This document shows positions 16,472-25,838 of a stretch of DNA of 64,000 nucleotides, one piece after another. A program made the position numbers and the translations under genes. The notes under the pieces were generated by a model. The model worked only from the letters and a program-made list of their open reading frames with translations. It had not been told where the DNA came from and did no database searches. How positions within the stretch are numbered: the first letter of the stretch is position 1; each line of letters opens with the position of its first letter. Source of the stretch: Sideroxydans sp. CL21 (GTDB lineage Bacteria; Pseudomonadota; Gammaproteobacteria; Burkholderiales; Gallionellaceae); NCBI RefSeq assembly GCF_902459525.1, contig NZ_LR699166.1, positions 3,484,501-3,548,500 on the forward strand. The letters are read 5' to 3'.

Positions 16472-17039
16472 GATGTCGCTCTCCTGTTAGAAATATCGAT
16501 GGTGAACTTGTTAGGAATGGTCCGGTTCTGCGTTTGGAAGTCTCGACTCGCACCCTTCCCGACCAAACGAAGATTCGACCGCGGAAAAACCAGCTGCATA
16601 CAGCAACCGTTTCTCATTCTGACAGAATGTGCAAAATTAAAAACACCATTTCAATCAGGGTGTTCCTGAATTTCCGATGCTCGCTCTTGATCATTCTGGG
16701 GAGAAAGAGATAGACGGAGATTTTTTGCCGGATAGGCATTGAGCGCGCTCTCCAATCAACTTTCCCTGACCCGGACTGCTCGCCGATGGTCCTTCGGAAA
16801 ATCTCGATCATCTGTTACCTATTGATGGGAAAGAATTGTTTTGGAAAGCACCGATTGAATCCGTAGCTCGTGGTGGCTGCCCGACAAGTTCAGCGAACAA
16901 ATTGGCGTCTCGCTTGTTACAAAGCTGAAGTTGTTATGGTACGAATTTAAGGCATAATCCGCGCGGCTCGAACAACATGTCATTTGAACTTGCACCATTG
17001 AGACGATTATCAGATCACTAGATCAAAAGTGACAGAACA
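16472..17039. other. Intergenic region containing the GGDEF-EAL gene promoter
   Basis: About 570 bases with no convincing gene (a 65-codon minus frame at 16614-16811 lacks a ribosome binding site). It carries a candidate sigma-70 promoter at 16931-16958. Confidence 0.5.
16931..16958 (+). promoter_or_regulatory. Candidate sigma-70 promoter for the GGDEF-EAL gene
   Basis: TTGTTA (16931-16936) and CATAAT (16953-16958) are separated by 16 nt, giving a leader of about 75 nt before the start at 17040. Assigned from hexamer match and spacing only. Confidence 0.4.
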
Positions 17040-19313
17040 TTGAACAATCAGACAGCAATACAATCTGCCCAGCTGCGACAGTTGCTTTCCGTCAGCAAGG
17101 TTTCGTTGATCGCCAGCATAACTCTCGCCGCGATCCTCGCTTATATGCAGCGATCGGTGATTTCTACCACTGCGCTGCTGGTCTGGTGTTCCCTCATGGT
17201 GGCGGCCTCGCTATTCCGGGCTGCCCTCGTTTATTTTCCCCAACCCTTCCGGCTCAATCGCGGCGTTGACCAGGTACGGCTGGAGAGGTTTCGCCTTGGG
17301 GTAATGGTGGCCGGGGCGATGTGGGGTTCATCCGGCTTTCTGCTCTTCCCTGCCGATAATCCGCAACATGTGATGTTCCTGATCTTCGTGCTGGCGGGGA
17401 TGACTGCCGGCGGTGTCATTTCTTTTTCAGCCGACCTGGTCAGTGCTGTTACATTTTCAGCCTTGCTCAGCCTGCCGATCGCAACCCGCCTGTTTGTTGC
17501 CGGAGACAGTTTATCCGTGACGATGGGTGTGGCCGTGATGCTGTATCTCGGCTTCATGATCATGAGCGTGCGGCGCATCAACCAGAATGTGAATGAAAAT
17601 ATTACCCTGCGCATCGAGGCTGCCGGGCGCGAGGAAAAGGTGCGGGAAAGCGAGGAACGCTATCGTTTGCTGCTGAGCCATTTGCCTGTCGGCATTTTCC
17701 ATTTCGACACCGACCTCGTTGTCACCTATTGCAACGATCGCTGTGCCGCCATGCTGCGCAACAACGTTGATTGCATCGTCGGGCTGGACATGAAGCTGAT
17801 CAGGGACCAGGCCGTCCTGCCCAGTTTGCGCAAGGCCATGCAAGGCGAAATGGGTTACTACGACGGTCATTACCATGCCACCTTCAGTGAAGCCGAAGGC
17901 TGGATATACATGACCTGCGCGCCCGTCCGGGACGGCAGCGGAAAGATTGTGGGCGGCATCTCTATCGTTCAGGACATCACCGAGCACAAGGTGGCTGAGG
18001 ACAGAATAAATAACCTGGCATTCTACGATCCCCTCACCGGCCTGCCCAACCGGCGGCTACTGCTGGACAGGTTGCAGCAGGCACTGGCTACCAGTGCGCG
18101 CAGCGGCAGGGAAGGTGCACTGCTGTTCATCGACCTGGACAATTTCAAGGCCCTGAATGACACACTGGGCCATGACATGGGAGACTTGCTGCTGCAACAG
18201 GTCGCCCAGCGCCTGACTTCCTGTGTGCGCGAGGGCGATTCCGTGGCGCGCCTGGGCGGCGACGAGTTCGTCGTGATGCTGGAAGATCTTGGACAACACG
18301 ATCTTGAAACGGCGGCGCAGACGGAAGCCGTAGGCGAGAAGATCATTGCTACGCTAGGCCAGCCCTACCAGTTGGTTGTCAGCGAATATCGCTGCACCCC
18401 CAGCATCGGTGTGACCTTGTTCAATGGCCATCGGTTGGCAAAAGAAGAATTGCTGAAACAGGCCGACATTGCCATGTATCAGGCCAAGAAAGCAGGCCGC
18501 AACACCGTGCGCTTCTTCGACCAGCAAATGCAGGATGCCGTCACGGCCCGCGTTGTGCTGGAAAGCGAACTGCGCAAAGCACTTGCGAAGCAACAATTCC
18601 TTTTGTATTACCAGATTCAGGTTGACAGATCGCACCGGCCATTGGGCGCAGAGGCATTGATCCGCTGGATGCATCCCGAGCGCGGTCTGGTGCCTCCCGA
18701 CGCATTCATCAGGGTGGCGGAAGAAACGGATATGATACTGCCCATCGGGCAATGGGTGATGGATACGGCCTGTGCACAGCTCAAGGCTTGGCAGCAGGAT
18801 GTCCTTACCCGTAACCTCACGCTTGCAGTGAACGTAAGTGCAAAGCAGTTTCACCAGGCTGATTTCGTCGCCCGGGTACAGGCTACCGTGGAACGCCACA
18901 CCATCGATCCGGTGCTGCTCAAACTGGAGCTCACCGAAAGCATTCTGCTGGAGAAGATCGAAGACACGATCAAGACCATGCACGCATTGAAAGAGATCGG
19001 GGTCCAGTTCTCGCTGGATGACTTCGGCACCGGATACTCATCCCTGCAATACCTCAAGCAATTGCCGCTCGACCAGATCAAGATAGACAGGTCATTCGTT
19101 CGAGATATTGTCTCCGACAGCAGTGACAGAGAAATCGTGGGCACCATCATTGCAATGGCGCAAAACCTCGATCTGGACGTCATTGCCGAAGGTGTGGAAA
19201 CAGAAGAACAACGGCAGTTCCTTTTGGGCAACGGCTGCCTTCACTTTCAGGGGTATCTGTTCGGCAAGCCGGTTCCGATCCGGGAATTTGATGCGATGCT
19301 GAAGCAGCAATAG
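17040..19313 (+). CDS. Membrane PAS-GGDEF-EAL c-di-GMP signalling protein
   Basis: A 757-residue protein with four modules. Residues 1-185 contain about six membrane helices of the MASE type. A PAS domain follows (about 200-320, ending in GISIVQDITEHK). The diguanylate cyclase domain (about 325-490) has an intact active site (RLGGDEFVVM) and metal Asp (LFIDLDNFKALND). The EAL domain (about 505-755) keeps EALIRW, KLELTESILL, DDFGTGYSSLQYLK and IAEGVET, so phosphodiesterase activity is likely. The start is TTG; no upstream ATG exists before the in-frame stop at 17019. It may make or break the c-di-GMP sensed by the riboswitch at 15407. Confidence 0.9.
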   Translation: MNNQTAIQSAQLRQLLSVSKVSLIASITLAAILAYMQRSVISTTALLVWCSLMVAASLFRAALVYFPQPFRLNRGVDQVRLERFRLGVMVAGAMWGSSGFLLFPADNPQHVMFLIFVLAGMTAGGVISFSADLVSAVTFSALLSLPIATRLFVAGDSLSVTMGVAVMLYLGFMIMSVRRINQNVNENITLRIEAAGREEKVRESEERYRLLLSHLPVGIFHFDTDLVVTYCNDRCAAMLRNNVDCIVGLDMKLIRDQAVLPSLRKAMQGEMGYYDGHYHATFSEAEGWIYMTCAPVRDGSGKIVGGISIVQDITEHKVAEDRINNLAFYDPLTGLPNRRLLLDRLQQALATSARSGREGALLFIDLDNFKALNDTLGHDMGDLLLQQVAQRLTSCVREGDSVARLGGDEFVVMLEDLGQHDLETAAQTEAVGEKIIATLGQPYQLVVSEYRCTPSIGVTLFNGHRLAKEELLKQADIAMYQAKKAGRNTVRFFDQQMQDAVTARVVLESELRKALAKQQFLLYYQIQVDRSHRPLGAEALIRWMHPERGLVPPDAFIRVAEETDMILPIGQWVMDTACAQLKAWQQDVLTRNLTLAVNVSAKQFHQADFVARVQATVERHTIDPVLLKLELTESILLEKIEDTIKTMHALKEIGVQFSLDDFGTGYSSLQYLKQLPLDQIKIDRSFVRDIVSDSSDREIVGTIIAMAQNLDLDVIAEGVETEEQRQFLLGNGCLHFQGYLFGKPVPIREFDAMLKQQ

Positions 19314-19354
19314 GAACCGCTTCAGATTCGTTTTCTCCTGCCTTCAGCAATCGA

Positions 19355-19879
19355 TCATCGGGACATTACGCTGATCGAGGCAAATTTCAGGTGGTGCATG
19401 AACTCGCGCAGTATCAAAAGCGTGGCGGCGAATGCCGGGTCGCCGGTAATGCCGACACTTGATGCAGGCCTGCCCAGCGAGTGGCTGGCAAGCAGCTCAA
19501 ATACTTGCTCCACGGCTTCGATCGGGAGCGGCAACGCTGATCCGGCGTGGCCGCCGGCAATTTGCGCAATTTCACGGATGGATACATCCGACGAAATCAG
19601 CATCGGGTAAGCTGCAACGATTTCGCGCGCGCGGGTGACCTCGTCCTCGACGCGCATGATGGCGTTTTCGATCTCTCCCGGCGTTGGCGGCGTATGAAAG
19701 AAGAACTCTGCCGACGTTCTGTGTGAGCCGATGTCGAGCAGCAATATTTTTTCGGGTTCGCTTCCCGTACCGGTGGCAACCGAGGTTTCCTGATCGCCGA
19801 TATGCAGCACGGTGATGGCGGTACCTTCCGGCACGATCCGTCTTATTTCCCGGTAGCGCTGGTGGTTCCCTGTTTGCAT
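19355..19879 (-). CDS. Conserved hypothetical protein (174 aa)
   Basis: A 174-residue soluble protein. The first half is beta-rich (AITVLHIGDQETSVATGTGS, EKILLLDIGSHRTSAEFFFH), followed by a helical part (TPGEIENAIMRVEDEVTRAR). The IGDQETSVATG and LLDIGSHRTSAEF segments resemble nucleotide- or phosphate-binding loops of the actin/exopolyphosphatase fold, but the similarity is weak. Its function is unknown. The next gene starts divergently about 110 nt away. Confidence 0.6.
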   Translation of the reverse strand: MQTGNHQRYREIRRIVPEGTAITVLHIGDQETSVATGTGSEPEKILLLDIGSHRTSAEFFFHTPPTPGEIENAIMRVEDEVTRAREIVAAYPMLISSDVSIREIAQIAGGHAGSALPLPIEAVEQVFELLASHSLGRPASSVGITGDPAFAATLLILREFMHHLKFASISVMSR

Positions 19880-19919
19880 ATCAATAATTGACTAGGTAGT
19901 TTCGCATATTGTTCCTGCT

Positions 19920-19941
19920 GATCAGGCGGAGTAGCCTGATC
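19920..19941. other. Perfect hairpin upstream of the Kelch lipoprotein gene
   Basis: GATCAGGC and GCCTGATC form an 8-bp perfect stem around GGAGTA, 50 nt before the lipoprotein start on one side and 40 nt from the divergent gene on the other. It could be an operator or a leader structure. Confidence 0.35.
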
Positions 19942-19990
19942 TCGTCGCCGCGAGGTTGTTTCACTTACTCTGTCCGCCGCGATAGAAGGC

Positions 19991-22174
19991 TTGTGCATCA
20001 TGAGGCTACCCATCGTACTACGACACACGACCCGATACAGTATCGGTCTGATTGCGTTTCTAGCCTTACTGTTCGCTGGATGTGGCGGAGGCGGTGGCGA
20101 GTCAGCACCGGTTAGCGACCCCAATCGCGTGGGCGCAGGCTGGATCACGATCACCGGCAGCAGTGCTGATTCCGGCAATTCAACAAGCTCAACCATCGTG
20201 AATCTAAGCGGTGATGCCTTTATCAGCCCGACTTGGTGGCATTGTTGCTCGGGATCAGGGAGTGACACGGGAGTAACCGTCTCCTGGGCAAATACAACTA
20301 CGGGAGTTTCAGGTGCCACCTTTCAGAGCGCTCAATATTGCTGGTTGTTTCAATACTTACTTTGCGGCCATAAATGGGAAGCTTCGATTGATCTCGTGCT
20401 GGGGAACAATGTCATCACGATCACGGCCACCGACCCGAGCGGAAATCTGGGACGCGTTACGACCACTGTGATCCGCACACCCGACGTCACCCCTCCCACC
20501 GTTCAGACGACAAGCCCTGCCAGCAGTGCCTATGCCGTTGGGACGAACAGCTCCTTTACCGTGACATTCAGTGAAGCGATGGATCCCCTCACCGTCTCTG
20601 CAGCCACGATCTTGCTCCGGGATAGTTCGAACAGCCCCGTAAGGGGCAGTGTGACTTATTTGAATCGGGTCGCCACGTTCACTCCTTCAAGCGGCTTGCT
20701 GCCATCCACCAACTACACCGCAACGGTCACTACAAATGTAAAAGACATCACCGGAAACTCACTGGCTTCAGCATATACCTGGAACTTTTCAACGGGTGCA
20801 GCACCCGATACCGTTCCCCCCGTTGTAAGCTCGACCTCACCCTCAAATGGCGCAACCTGCGTGCCGACCGAAACACAGCTTCTGGCGACATTCAGCAAGT
20901 CGGTACAGCCCCAGACCATGAGCATTGGTACATTTCTTCTTAAAGACAGCCTGAACGCTACGGTCGGCGGTACGGCTATGCTGGATTATCAGGGGCAGGC
21001 CAATTTCCTTCCAGACAGTACTCTTGCCAACTCCTCCAGCTACACGGGCACACTCACAACCGGGATCATGGACTTGGCCGGTAATCATCTGGCCTCCGAC
21101 TACACGTGGACATTCACGACGCAGGCTGCAGGAACCGGCACATGGAATGCCACCGCCATCGACAGCGCTCCCGTGCCAAGATCAAGACATACAGCTGTCT
21201 GGACTGGTACGGAGATGATTGTTTGGGGTGGGTTGTATGGCGCCACCGTTCTCGGCGATGGCGCACGCTACGATCCTTTGATCGACGGCTGGGTGCCTGT
21301 ATCAACTGTCGGTGCTCCATCCGGCCGGGCCGATCATGTCGCGGTATGGACAGGAAACAAGATGATCGTCTGGGGTGGCTGGCAACAGGGAGTCTACCTG
21401 GCTTCGGGTGGTATTTATGATCCAGCTACGGATTCATGGGCACCCATGTCGACAACCGGGGCGCCTTCAGCCCGTCAGTCCGCGACTGCGGTATGGACAG
21501 GAACGGAAATGATCGTCTGGGGTGGGTACGGTAGCGCAAATTATTCAGTCCTGGGGGATGGAGCGCGCTACAACCCGACTACCGACTCGTGGTCACCGAT
21601 TTCTCCCACTGGCGCACCTACCGCCCGATCCGAGCATACGGCCACCTGGACGGGTTCTGCGATGCTCGTGTGGGGAGGACAGAACGGTCCGGCGTTATCA
21701 ACGGGAGGAATCTATACGCCATCTACTGACAGCTGGTCTGCCATCCCGGACACTGGCGCACCGGCTGCCCGGCAATACCATTCTTCAATCTGGACCGGCA
21801 GCGAGATGATTATATGGGGAGGTTGGAATGGTTTGACCGCTCTCAATAGCGGAGCGCGGTACAACCCATCCGCGAATTCGTGGCAAGCCGTTTCCGCCGC
21901 GTGCGCCCCGATGGCCCGTTACGGACACACCGGTATCTGGAACGGGACTGAAATGATTTTGTGGGGAGGAGCTAGTGGCGGAAACGGTTATTACTACGGT
22001 GCCGGAGGACGCTACAATCCGGCTACCGATACTTGGCAAACCACGCCCGTAGTTGGCATGCCAATTCCCAGATGGCAACACTCGGGGTTGTGGACCGGAT
22101 CCGACTTGATCGTGTGGGGCGGAATTGATAGTTCCTCCGCAAATGCCAACAGCGGCGGCAGATACCGGCCATAG
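19991..22174 (+). CDS. Large lipoprotein with Ig-like domains and a seven-bladed Kelch propeller
   Basis: A 727-residue surface or periplasmic protein. A lipoprotein signal ends in LLFAGC followed by five Gly. Residues about 45-165 are a Cys-containing beta domain. Two Big_5-type Ig-like domains follow (about 165-274 and 274-381), each ending in YTW-F-T. The remaining half is seven Kelch repeats, each with a variant of VWTGTEMIVWGG and ARYNP-TDSW, giving a closed seven-bladed propeller. Such proteins usually mediate adhesion or carbohydrate binding. Start is the first ATG; a second one lies 9 nt later. Confidence 0.85.
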   Translation: MCIMRLPIVLRHTTRYSIGLIAFLALLFAGCGGGGGESAPVSDPNRVGAGWITITGSSADSGNSTSSTIVNLSGDAFISPTWWHCCSGSGSDTGVTVSWANTTTGVSGATFQSAQYCWLFQYLLCGHKWEASIDLVLGNNVITITATDPSGNLGRVTTTVIRTPDVTPPTVQTTSPASSAYAVGTNSSFTVTFSEAMDPLTVSAATILLRDSSNSPVRGSVTYLNRVATFTPSSGLLPSTNYTATVTTNVKDITGNSLASAYTWNFSTGAAPDTVPPVVSSTSPSNGATCVPTETQLLATFSKSVQPQTMSIGTFLLKDSLNATVGGTAMLDYQGQANFLPDSTLANSSSYTGTLTTGIMDLAGNHLASDYTWTFTTQAAGTGTWNATAIDSAPVPRSRHTAVWTGTEMIVWGGLYGATVLGDGARYDPLIDGWVPVSTVGAPSGRADHVAVWTGNKMIVWGGWQQGVYLASGGIYDPATDSWAPMSTTGAPSARQSATAVWTGTEMIVWGGYGSANYSVLGDGARYNPTTDSWSPISPTGAPTARSEHTATWTGSAMLVWGGQNGPALSTGGIYTPSTDSWSAIPDTGAPAARQYHSSIWTGSEMIIWGGWNGLTALNSGARYNPSANSWQAVSAACAPMARYGHTGIWNGTEMILWGGASGGNGYYYGAGGRYNPATDTWQTTPVVGMPIPRWQHSGLWTGSDLIVWGGIDSSSANANSGGRYRP

Positions 22175-22519
22175 CCGCGCGAATCGACTAGTCCATCGCG
22201 GGGAAAAATCGCGATGCAAACCGATCCGGTTGATGGTGCAATCGTCCCGTGCGGATAACTTCTGGCGGGCACTCTGAGTCCAATTGCAACGAACAGAAAA
22301 CAATGAGGATGACACGCGTCTGCCGGATGCTCAGCCGGACATCCCCTTTCTGCGCATTTTGTTGCTACTGCGAAAAAACGTGGACTACCTGTATCCTTAA
22401 CGGACCGGGCAAATCAATGGTATTGACGCGACAACCGCTCCGATTTAGGCTTCGTCCGGGATGAGGTTCGCGCAAGCGATATCCTGCAAATGGCAAGCAT
22501 GATGATAAAGGAGAATATT
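22175..22519. other. Intergenic region without recognised features
   Basis: About 345 bases. No gene, repeat or RNA motif was recognised, apart from a strong AAAGGAG site for the next gene. Confidence 0.45.
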
Positions 22520-22777
22520 ATGATCAGCAGAGAAACCGTTATGCAAACCCTGAAGTGCAGCCCGTACGAGTACCCGAGAATGCTTGATGAGAGGTTTCCC
22601 CATGTTCTGGAAAATATTCTCAAGCTCTGGGATTCACCCGATGCAGAACCCTATTTTGCCGACTTGTTGCAGCCCAATGGCCGTGGCGGCGGCAGGATGG
22701 ATCGCGATGGTTTTCCGGAACAAGCCTGGGAAGAAATACTGCAACTGAAGCAGCTCTACGATAAACCCCGCCACTGA
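22520..22777 (+). CDS. Conserved hypothetical protein (85 aa)
   Basis: An 85-residue soluble protein starting at the ATG after AAAGGAG. The sequence is helical with a conserved-looking core (MLDERFPHVLENILKLWDSP, EPYFADLLQPNGRGGGRMDR, GFPEQAWEEILQLKQLYD). Upstream in-frame ATGs at 22490-22502 lack a ribosome binding site. Function unknown; no neighbours on the same strand. Confidence 0.65.
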   Translation: MISRETVMQTLKCSPYEYPRMLDERFPHVLENILKLWDSPDAEPYFADLLQPNGRGGGRMDRDGFPEQAWEEILQLKQLYDKPRH

Positions 22778-22898
22778 CTGCCAGACGGCCGACTTGGGTT
22801 TAGGTTTGTTCGCCCTGTTCGGCAGGGCAGGAAGATTGCCCCTGTTTAAAACACAACTTCCTCTCCGAACCCGACATCTAATCCGCTCGCTCCATCCA

Positions 22899-24044
22899 TC
22901 ATTTCGGCCGGTTGCTCCCCGCCACAATCTTGTATTCGAACAAACGGCATTCGATGGCACCGTTGTAAAGCGGGGTACGTTTGGACGGTGTGAGCCGCAT
23001 CATTTTGGCGATGCGCAGGTCGGCGGTGAACAGGTAGGCATTCCAGCCGCCGAACCGCTGTTTCAGCACATCGCCCAGTTTCGGATACAACTCTGCCAGT
23101 TCGTCTTCATCGCCCATGCGCTCGCCGTAGGGCAGGTTCGCAACGAGGATGCCCTCTTTCTCCGGCGGAGATGATTCCAGCACGTTGCACTGTTTCAGAT
23201 CTACGGTTTCGCGGATGCCCGCCTCTTCCAGATTCTGGTGCGCGGCCTTGAGCGCGTCGCCGTACAGGTCGCTGCCGTAGATGGGCAGTTCACTGACCGG
23301 CAGTTGCGCGGCGATGGCGGCCTCGCGCAGCTCATTCCATTTTGAGCTTTCGAAATACTTGAATTTCTGAAAAGCGAAATCGCGCGCGATGCCGGGCTGG
23401 ATATTAAGCGACATCTGCGCAGCTTCGATCAGGAAAGTGCCGCTCCCGCACATCGGGTCTAGCAGCGGGATGCCCGGCTTCCAGCCCGCCATCATGAGAA
23501 TTCCCGCGGCCAGGTTCTCGCGCAGCGGCGCGATATTGGTGTGGATGCGCACGCCGCGTTTGTACAGCGCGTCCCCGGAGGTATCCAGATACAGGGTGAA
23601 TTTCTCGCCCTCGAAGAAGGCGTGGATGCGCATGTCAGGATCGAGTTTGGCAACGCTGGGGCGCGCATCCTTCTCGGCGCGGAATTTGTCGCACACCGCA
23701 TCCTTGATCTTGAGCGTGATGAACTCCAGGCTCTTGAGCGGACATTTGATGGCGGTGACCTTGACCAGGATGGTGTCGTTCACGTCGAACCAGCGCGTCC
23801 AGGGCAGATCGTAAACGGTCTTGTAGACATCCTGTTCGTTGCGGAACGGCGTGGCATCTTTTACGCGCCACAGAATGCGCGATGCAAGACGGCTCTGCAG
23901 ATTGGCGCGATAGCACAGCGGCCAATCGCCCGAGAAGGCGACGCCGCCATCGGTGGTGCGCACATCGGCGGCGCCGAATGAATCCAGTTCACCGGCCAGA
24001 AGTTTTTCCAGTCCGCGCGGACAGGGGGCGAAGAAATCAGGCAT
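22899..24044 (-). CDS. rlmL: RlmL-like 23S rRNA guanine-N2 methyltransferase
   Basis: A 381-residue SAM-dependent RNA methyltransferase. Residues 1-60 plus the following segment form a THUMP-containing N-terminal part (FFAPCPRGLEKLLAGELDSF). The catalytic domain shows DPMCGSGTFLIEAA (SAM binding) and NLPYGERMG (a variant of the NPPY motif). This matches the RlmL half of the E. coli RlmKL fusion, which makes m2G2445 of 23S rRNA; the RlmK half is absent, as is usual outside gamma-proteobacteria. The downstream-strand neighbour, hemJ, is 2 nt away. Confidence 0.88.
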   Translation of the reverse strand: MPDFFAPCPRGLEKLLAGELDSFGAADVRTTDGGVAFSGDWPLCYRANLQSRLASRILWRVKDATPFRNEQDVYKTVYDLPWTRWFDVNDTILVKVTAIKCPLKSLEFITLKIKDAVCDKFRAEKDARPSVAKLDPDMRIHAFFEGEKFTLYLDTSGDALYKRGVRIHTNIAPLRENLAAGILMMAGWKPGIPLLDPMCGSGTFLIEAAQMSLNIQPGIARDFAFQKFKYFESSKWNELREAAIAAQLPVSELPIYGSDLYGDALKAAHQNLEEAGIRETVDLKQCNVLESSPPEKEGILVANLPYGERMGDEDELAELYPKLGDVLKQRFGGWNAYLFTADLRIAKMMRLTPSKRTPLYNGAIECRLFEYKIVAGSNRPK

Positions 24045-24045
24045 A

Positions 24046-24456
24046 TCAGAAGGGCTTCACAACAACAAGAATGACGACTGCAAGCAGAATGAGCACCGGC
24101 ACTTCATTGAAGAAACGGAACCAGACATGGCTTTTGGTGTTGCGATCTGCGGCAAACACCTTGACCAGATGACCGCAATACAGATGGTAGGCGACAAGTA
24201 CCGCCACCAGCGTGGTCTTGGCATGCAGCCAGCCGCCGCTGAAACCGAAACCGAACCACATCCACAATCCGGTAATCACGGCGAGCGCGCCGATGGGCGT
24301 CACGAAGCGGTAGAGTTTTCGTTCCATCAGTTTCAAACGCTCGCGCACTGCCTGTTCTTCCGCCATCGCATGATTGACGAAGATGCGCGGCAGATAGAAC
24401 AGTCCGGCGAACCAGCTGACCACGAAGAAGATATGAAAAGCTTTTAACCACAACAT
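24046..24456 (-). CDS. hemJ: HemJ-type protoporphyrinogen IX oxidase
   Basis: A 136-residue inner-membrane protein with four helices. The family signatures are present: LWLKAFHIFFVVSWFAGLFY with the conserved His, LPRIFVNHA, and WLHAKTTLVAVLVAYHLY, where the conserved Lys lies. HemJ oxidises protoporphyrinogen to protoporphyrin in heme synthesis in bacteria lacking HemG/HemY. It is likely co-transcribed with the downstream methyltransferase gene (1-nt gap between stop and next start region). Confidence 0.85.
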   Translation of the reverse strand: MLWLKAFHIFFVVSWFAGLFYLPRIFVNHAMAEEQAVRERLKLMERKLYRFVTPIGALAVITGLWMWFGFGFSGGWLHAKTTLVAVLVAYHLYCGHLVKVFAADRNTKSHVWFRFFNEVPVLILLAVVILVVVKPF

Positions 24457-24481
24457 AACAATTCCTCAACACTTGAAAAGT

Positions 24482-24573
24482 CCGTTCGTCCTGAGCTTGT
24501 CGAAGGAACGAACGGCGCTCGAAACAAGCTTGGCGAAGAGTCGTTCATGGTTCGACAGGCTCACCACGAACGG
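24482..24573. repeat. Pair of inverted REP-like repeats
   Basis: Two units face each other: 24482-24515 (CCGTTCGTCCTGAGCTTGTC onward) and 24541-24573 (ending GGCTCACCACGAACGG). These are the common proteobacterial extragenic repeats often misread as short proteins. A third single copy lies at 29961-29990. The pair sits between hemJ and the ABC permease gene and could form a terminator-like structure. Confidence 0.75.
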
Positions 24574-24588
24574 CCTTCAACGCCGGTG

Positions 24589-25374
24589 TTAGCGCGACAA
24601 TCTGCGCCGGAACAATACCAGCGATACATAAAAAGCGATCAGCGTATATGCCAGCAACACGCCAATATGCAGCAACGCCTGCGGCGGAATCGTGCCGCCC
24701 ATCAATGGCCGCGCCAGGTCTATCGCGTGCGTCAGCGGCAGGACGCCCGCGATCACCTGCATGCTTTCCGGCAACTGGGTGACCGGAAAAAACACTCCGC
24801 ATAGTAGCATCATCGGTGTTATGACCAGCGTGAAGTAGTACATGAAGAAGTCATAGGCAGGCGCCAGCGCAGTCATGATCAGACCGAGGGAAGCGAAGGC
24901 AAGACCAATCAGCAAAGCCAGCGGAATCATCCACAGCGACATGAGCGAATGCGACAGGCCGAGCACCCAGATCACGGCCAGTACAGCCGCGCCGGACATC
25001 AGGCTCTTCGTGGCGGCCCACAGGATCTCGGACAGCACCACGTCATCCAGCGAGACCGGGGTATTGAGGATAGCCTCCCAGGTGCGCTGTTCATGCATGC
25101 GGGCAAACCCGGAATACAGTGCCTCGAAGCTGGCGCTGTTCATGGTGCTGTAGCACACGGTACCGGCGGCGAGGAACGCCATGTACGACATGCCGCCCAT
25201 CGTCGGCAGCAAACTGCCCAGACCGTAACCCAGACCCAGCATGTAGATCACCGGATCGGCCAGATGGCCGAGGATGGAAGGCGCCGCGATCTTTTTCCAC
25301 ACCAGCCAGTGCCGTTGCCAGATGGGAAAGAAACGCAGGCTCAATTTCGGTAAAGCAAAATCGCGGTTGTTCAT
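24589..25374 (-). CDS. ABC-2 type transporter permease (NodJ-like)
   Basis: A 261-residue integral membrane permease with six helices, of the ABC-2/NodJ family, which exports drugs, polysaccharides or lipids. Typical segments: FLAAGTVCYSTMNSASFEAL, EAILNTPVSLDDVVLSEILW, and LVITPMMLLCGVFFPVTQLP. It is the last gene of the VanZ-ferredoxin-hydrolase-ATPase-thioesterase-permease operon; its start overlaps the thioesterase stop by 4 nt. The ATPase partner is the gene at 26020-26934. Confidence 0.88.
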   Translation of the reverse strand: MNNRDFALPKLSLRFFPIWQRHWLVWKKIAAPSILGHLADPVIYMLGLGYGLGSLLPTMGGMSYMAFLAAGTVCYSTMNSASFEALYSGFARMHEQRTWEAILNTPVSLDDVVLSEILWAATKSLMSGAAVLAVIWVLGLSHSLMSLWMIPLALLIGLAFASLGLIMTALAPAYDFFMYYFTLVITPMMLLCGVFFPVTQLPESMQVIAGVLPLTHAIDLARPLMGGTIPPQALLHIGVLLAYTLIAFYVSLVLFRRRLSR

Positions 25375-25838
25375 TTCGTCCTGTCCTGTTCCACTGCCGC
25401 GAACGCGCGGTCCGGCGACACCACCCCGACACCGCGCTCATACACGCAGCCTTTGGATGTGCCTTCCGCGGCGACACGATCCCGGTGAATGAAGGTGTGA
25501 GTCATGTAAAAGTATTTCTCGTCCCAACGCAACACTTCCAGTTTCACTTCGTAACGCTGGAAGATGTTCAGGGGCTTCTTGTAGGTCATGGTGTGCTCGG
25601 CGATGACCGGTATCCAGCCGCGTTTGAACATCGCTTTCAGCAGACCGCTGCGTGCAAACACATCCACCCGGTTGAGATCGCAAATAGTCAGGTAGCGGCC
25701 ATTGTTCATGTGAAAGTTGATGTCGATGTCGTTGGGTAACACGTGCAGCGTGAGCGAGCTCGTATAGTTCCCGTTGTCCAGCCGCTTCATGAAGAAGGAA
25801 CGGATGATGACCCACAGCATGCGGAAGATCAGGTTCAT
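25371..25838 (-). CDS. Hotdog-fold acyl-CoA thioesterase family protein
   Basis: A 155-residue protein with a hotdog thioesterase fold: LPNDIDINFHMNNGRYLTIC holds the catalytic Asp-type motif, followed by MTYKKPLNIFQRYEVKLEVL and MTHTFIHRD. The ATG at 25838 lies at the edge of the inserted MITE, and no ribosome binding site remains. Removing the MITE would put this ATG in a 4-nt ATGA overlap with the stop of the ABC ATPase gene. Substrate not known; the operon suggests lipid-related transport. Confidence 0.8.
   Translation of the reverse strand: MNLIFRMLWVIIRSFFMKRLDNGNYTSSLTLHVLPNDIDINFHMNNGRYLTICDLNRVDVFARSGLLKAMFKRGWIPVIAEHTMTYKKPLNIFQRYEVKLEVLRWDEKYFYMTHTFIHRDRVAAEGTSKGCVYERGVGVVSPDRAFAAVEQDRTK

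Noticed and set aside
16614-16811. 65-codon minus frame as a gene
   Set aside because: No ribosome binding site, no recognisable family, isolated in a long leader region.
22249-22464. 71-codon plus frame upstream of the 85-aa gene
   Set aside because: Cys-rich chance frame with no ribosome binding site or family.
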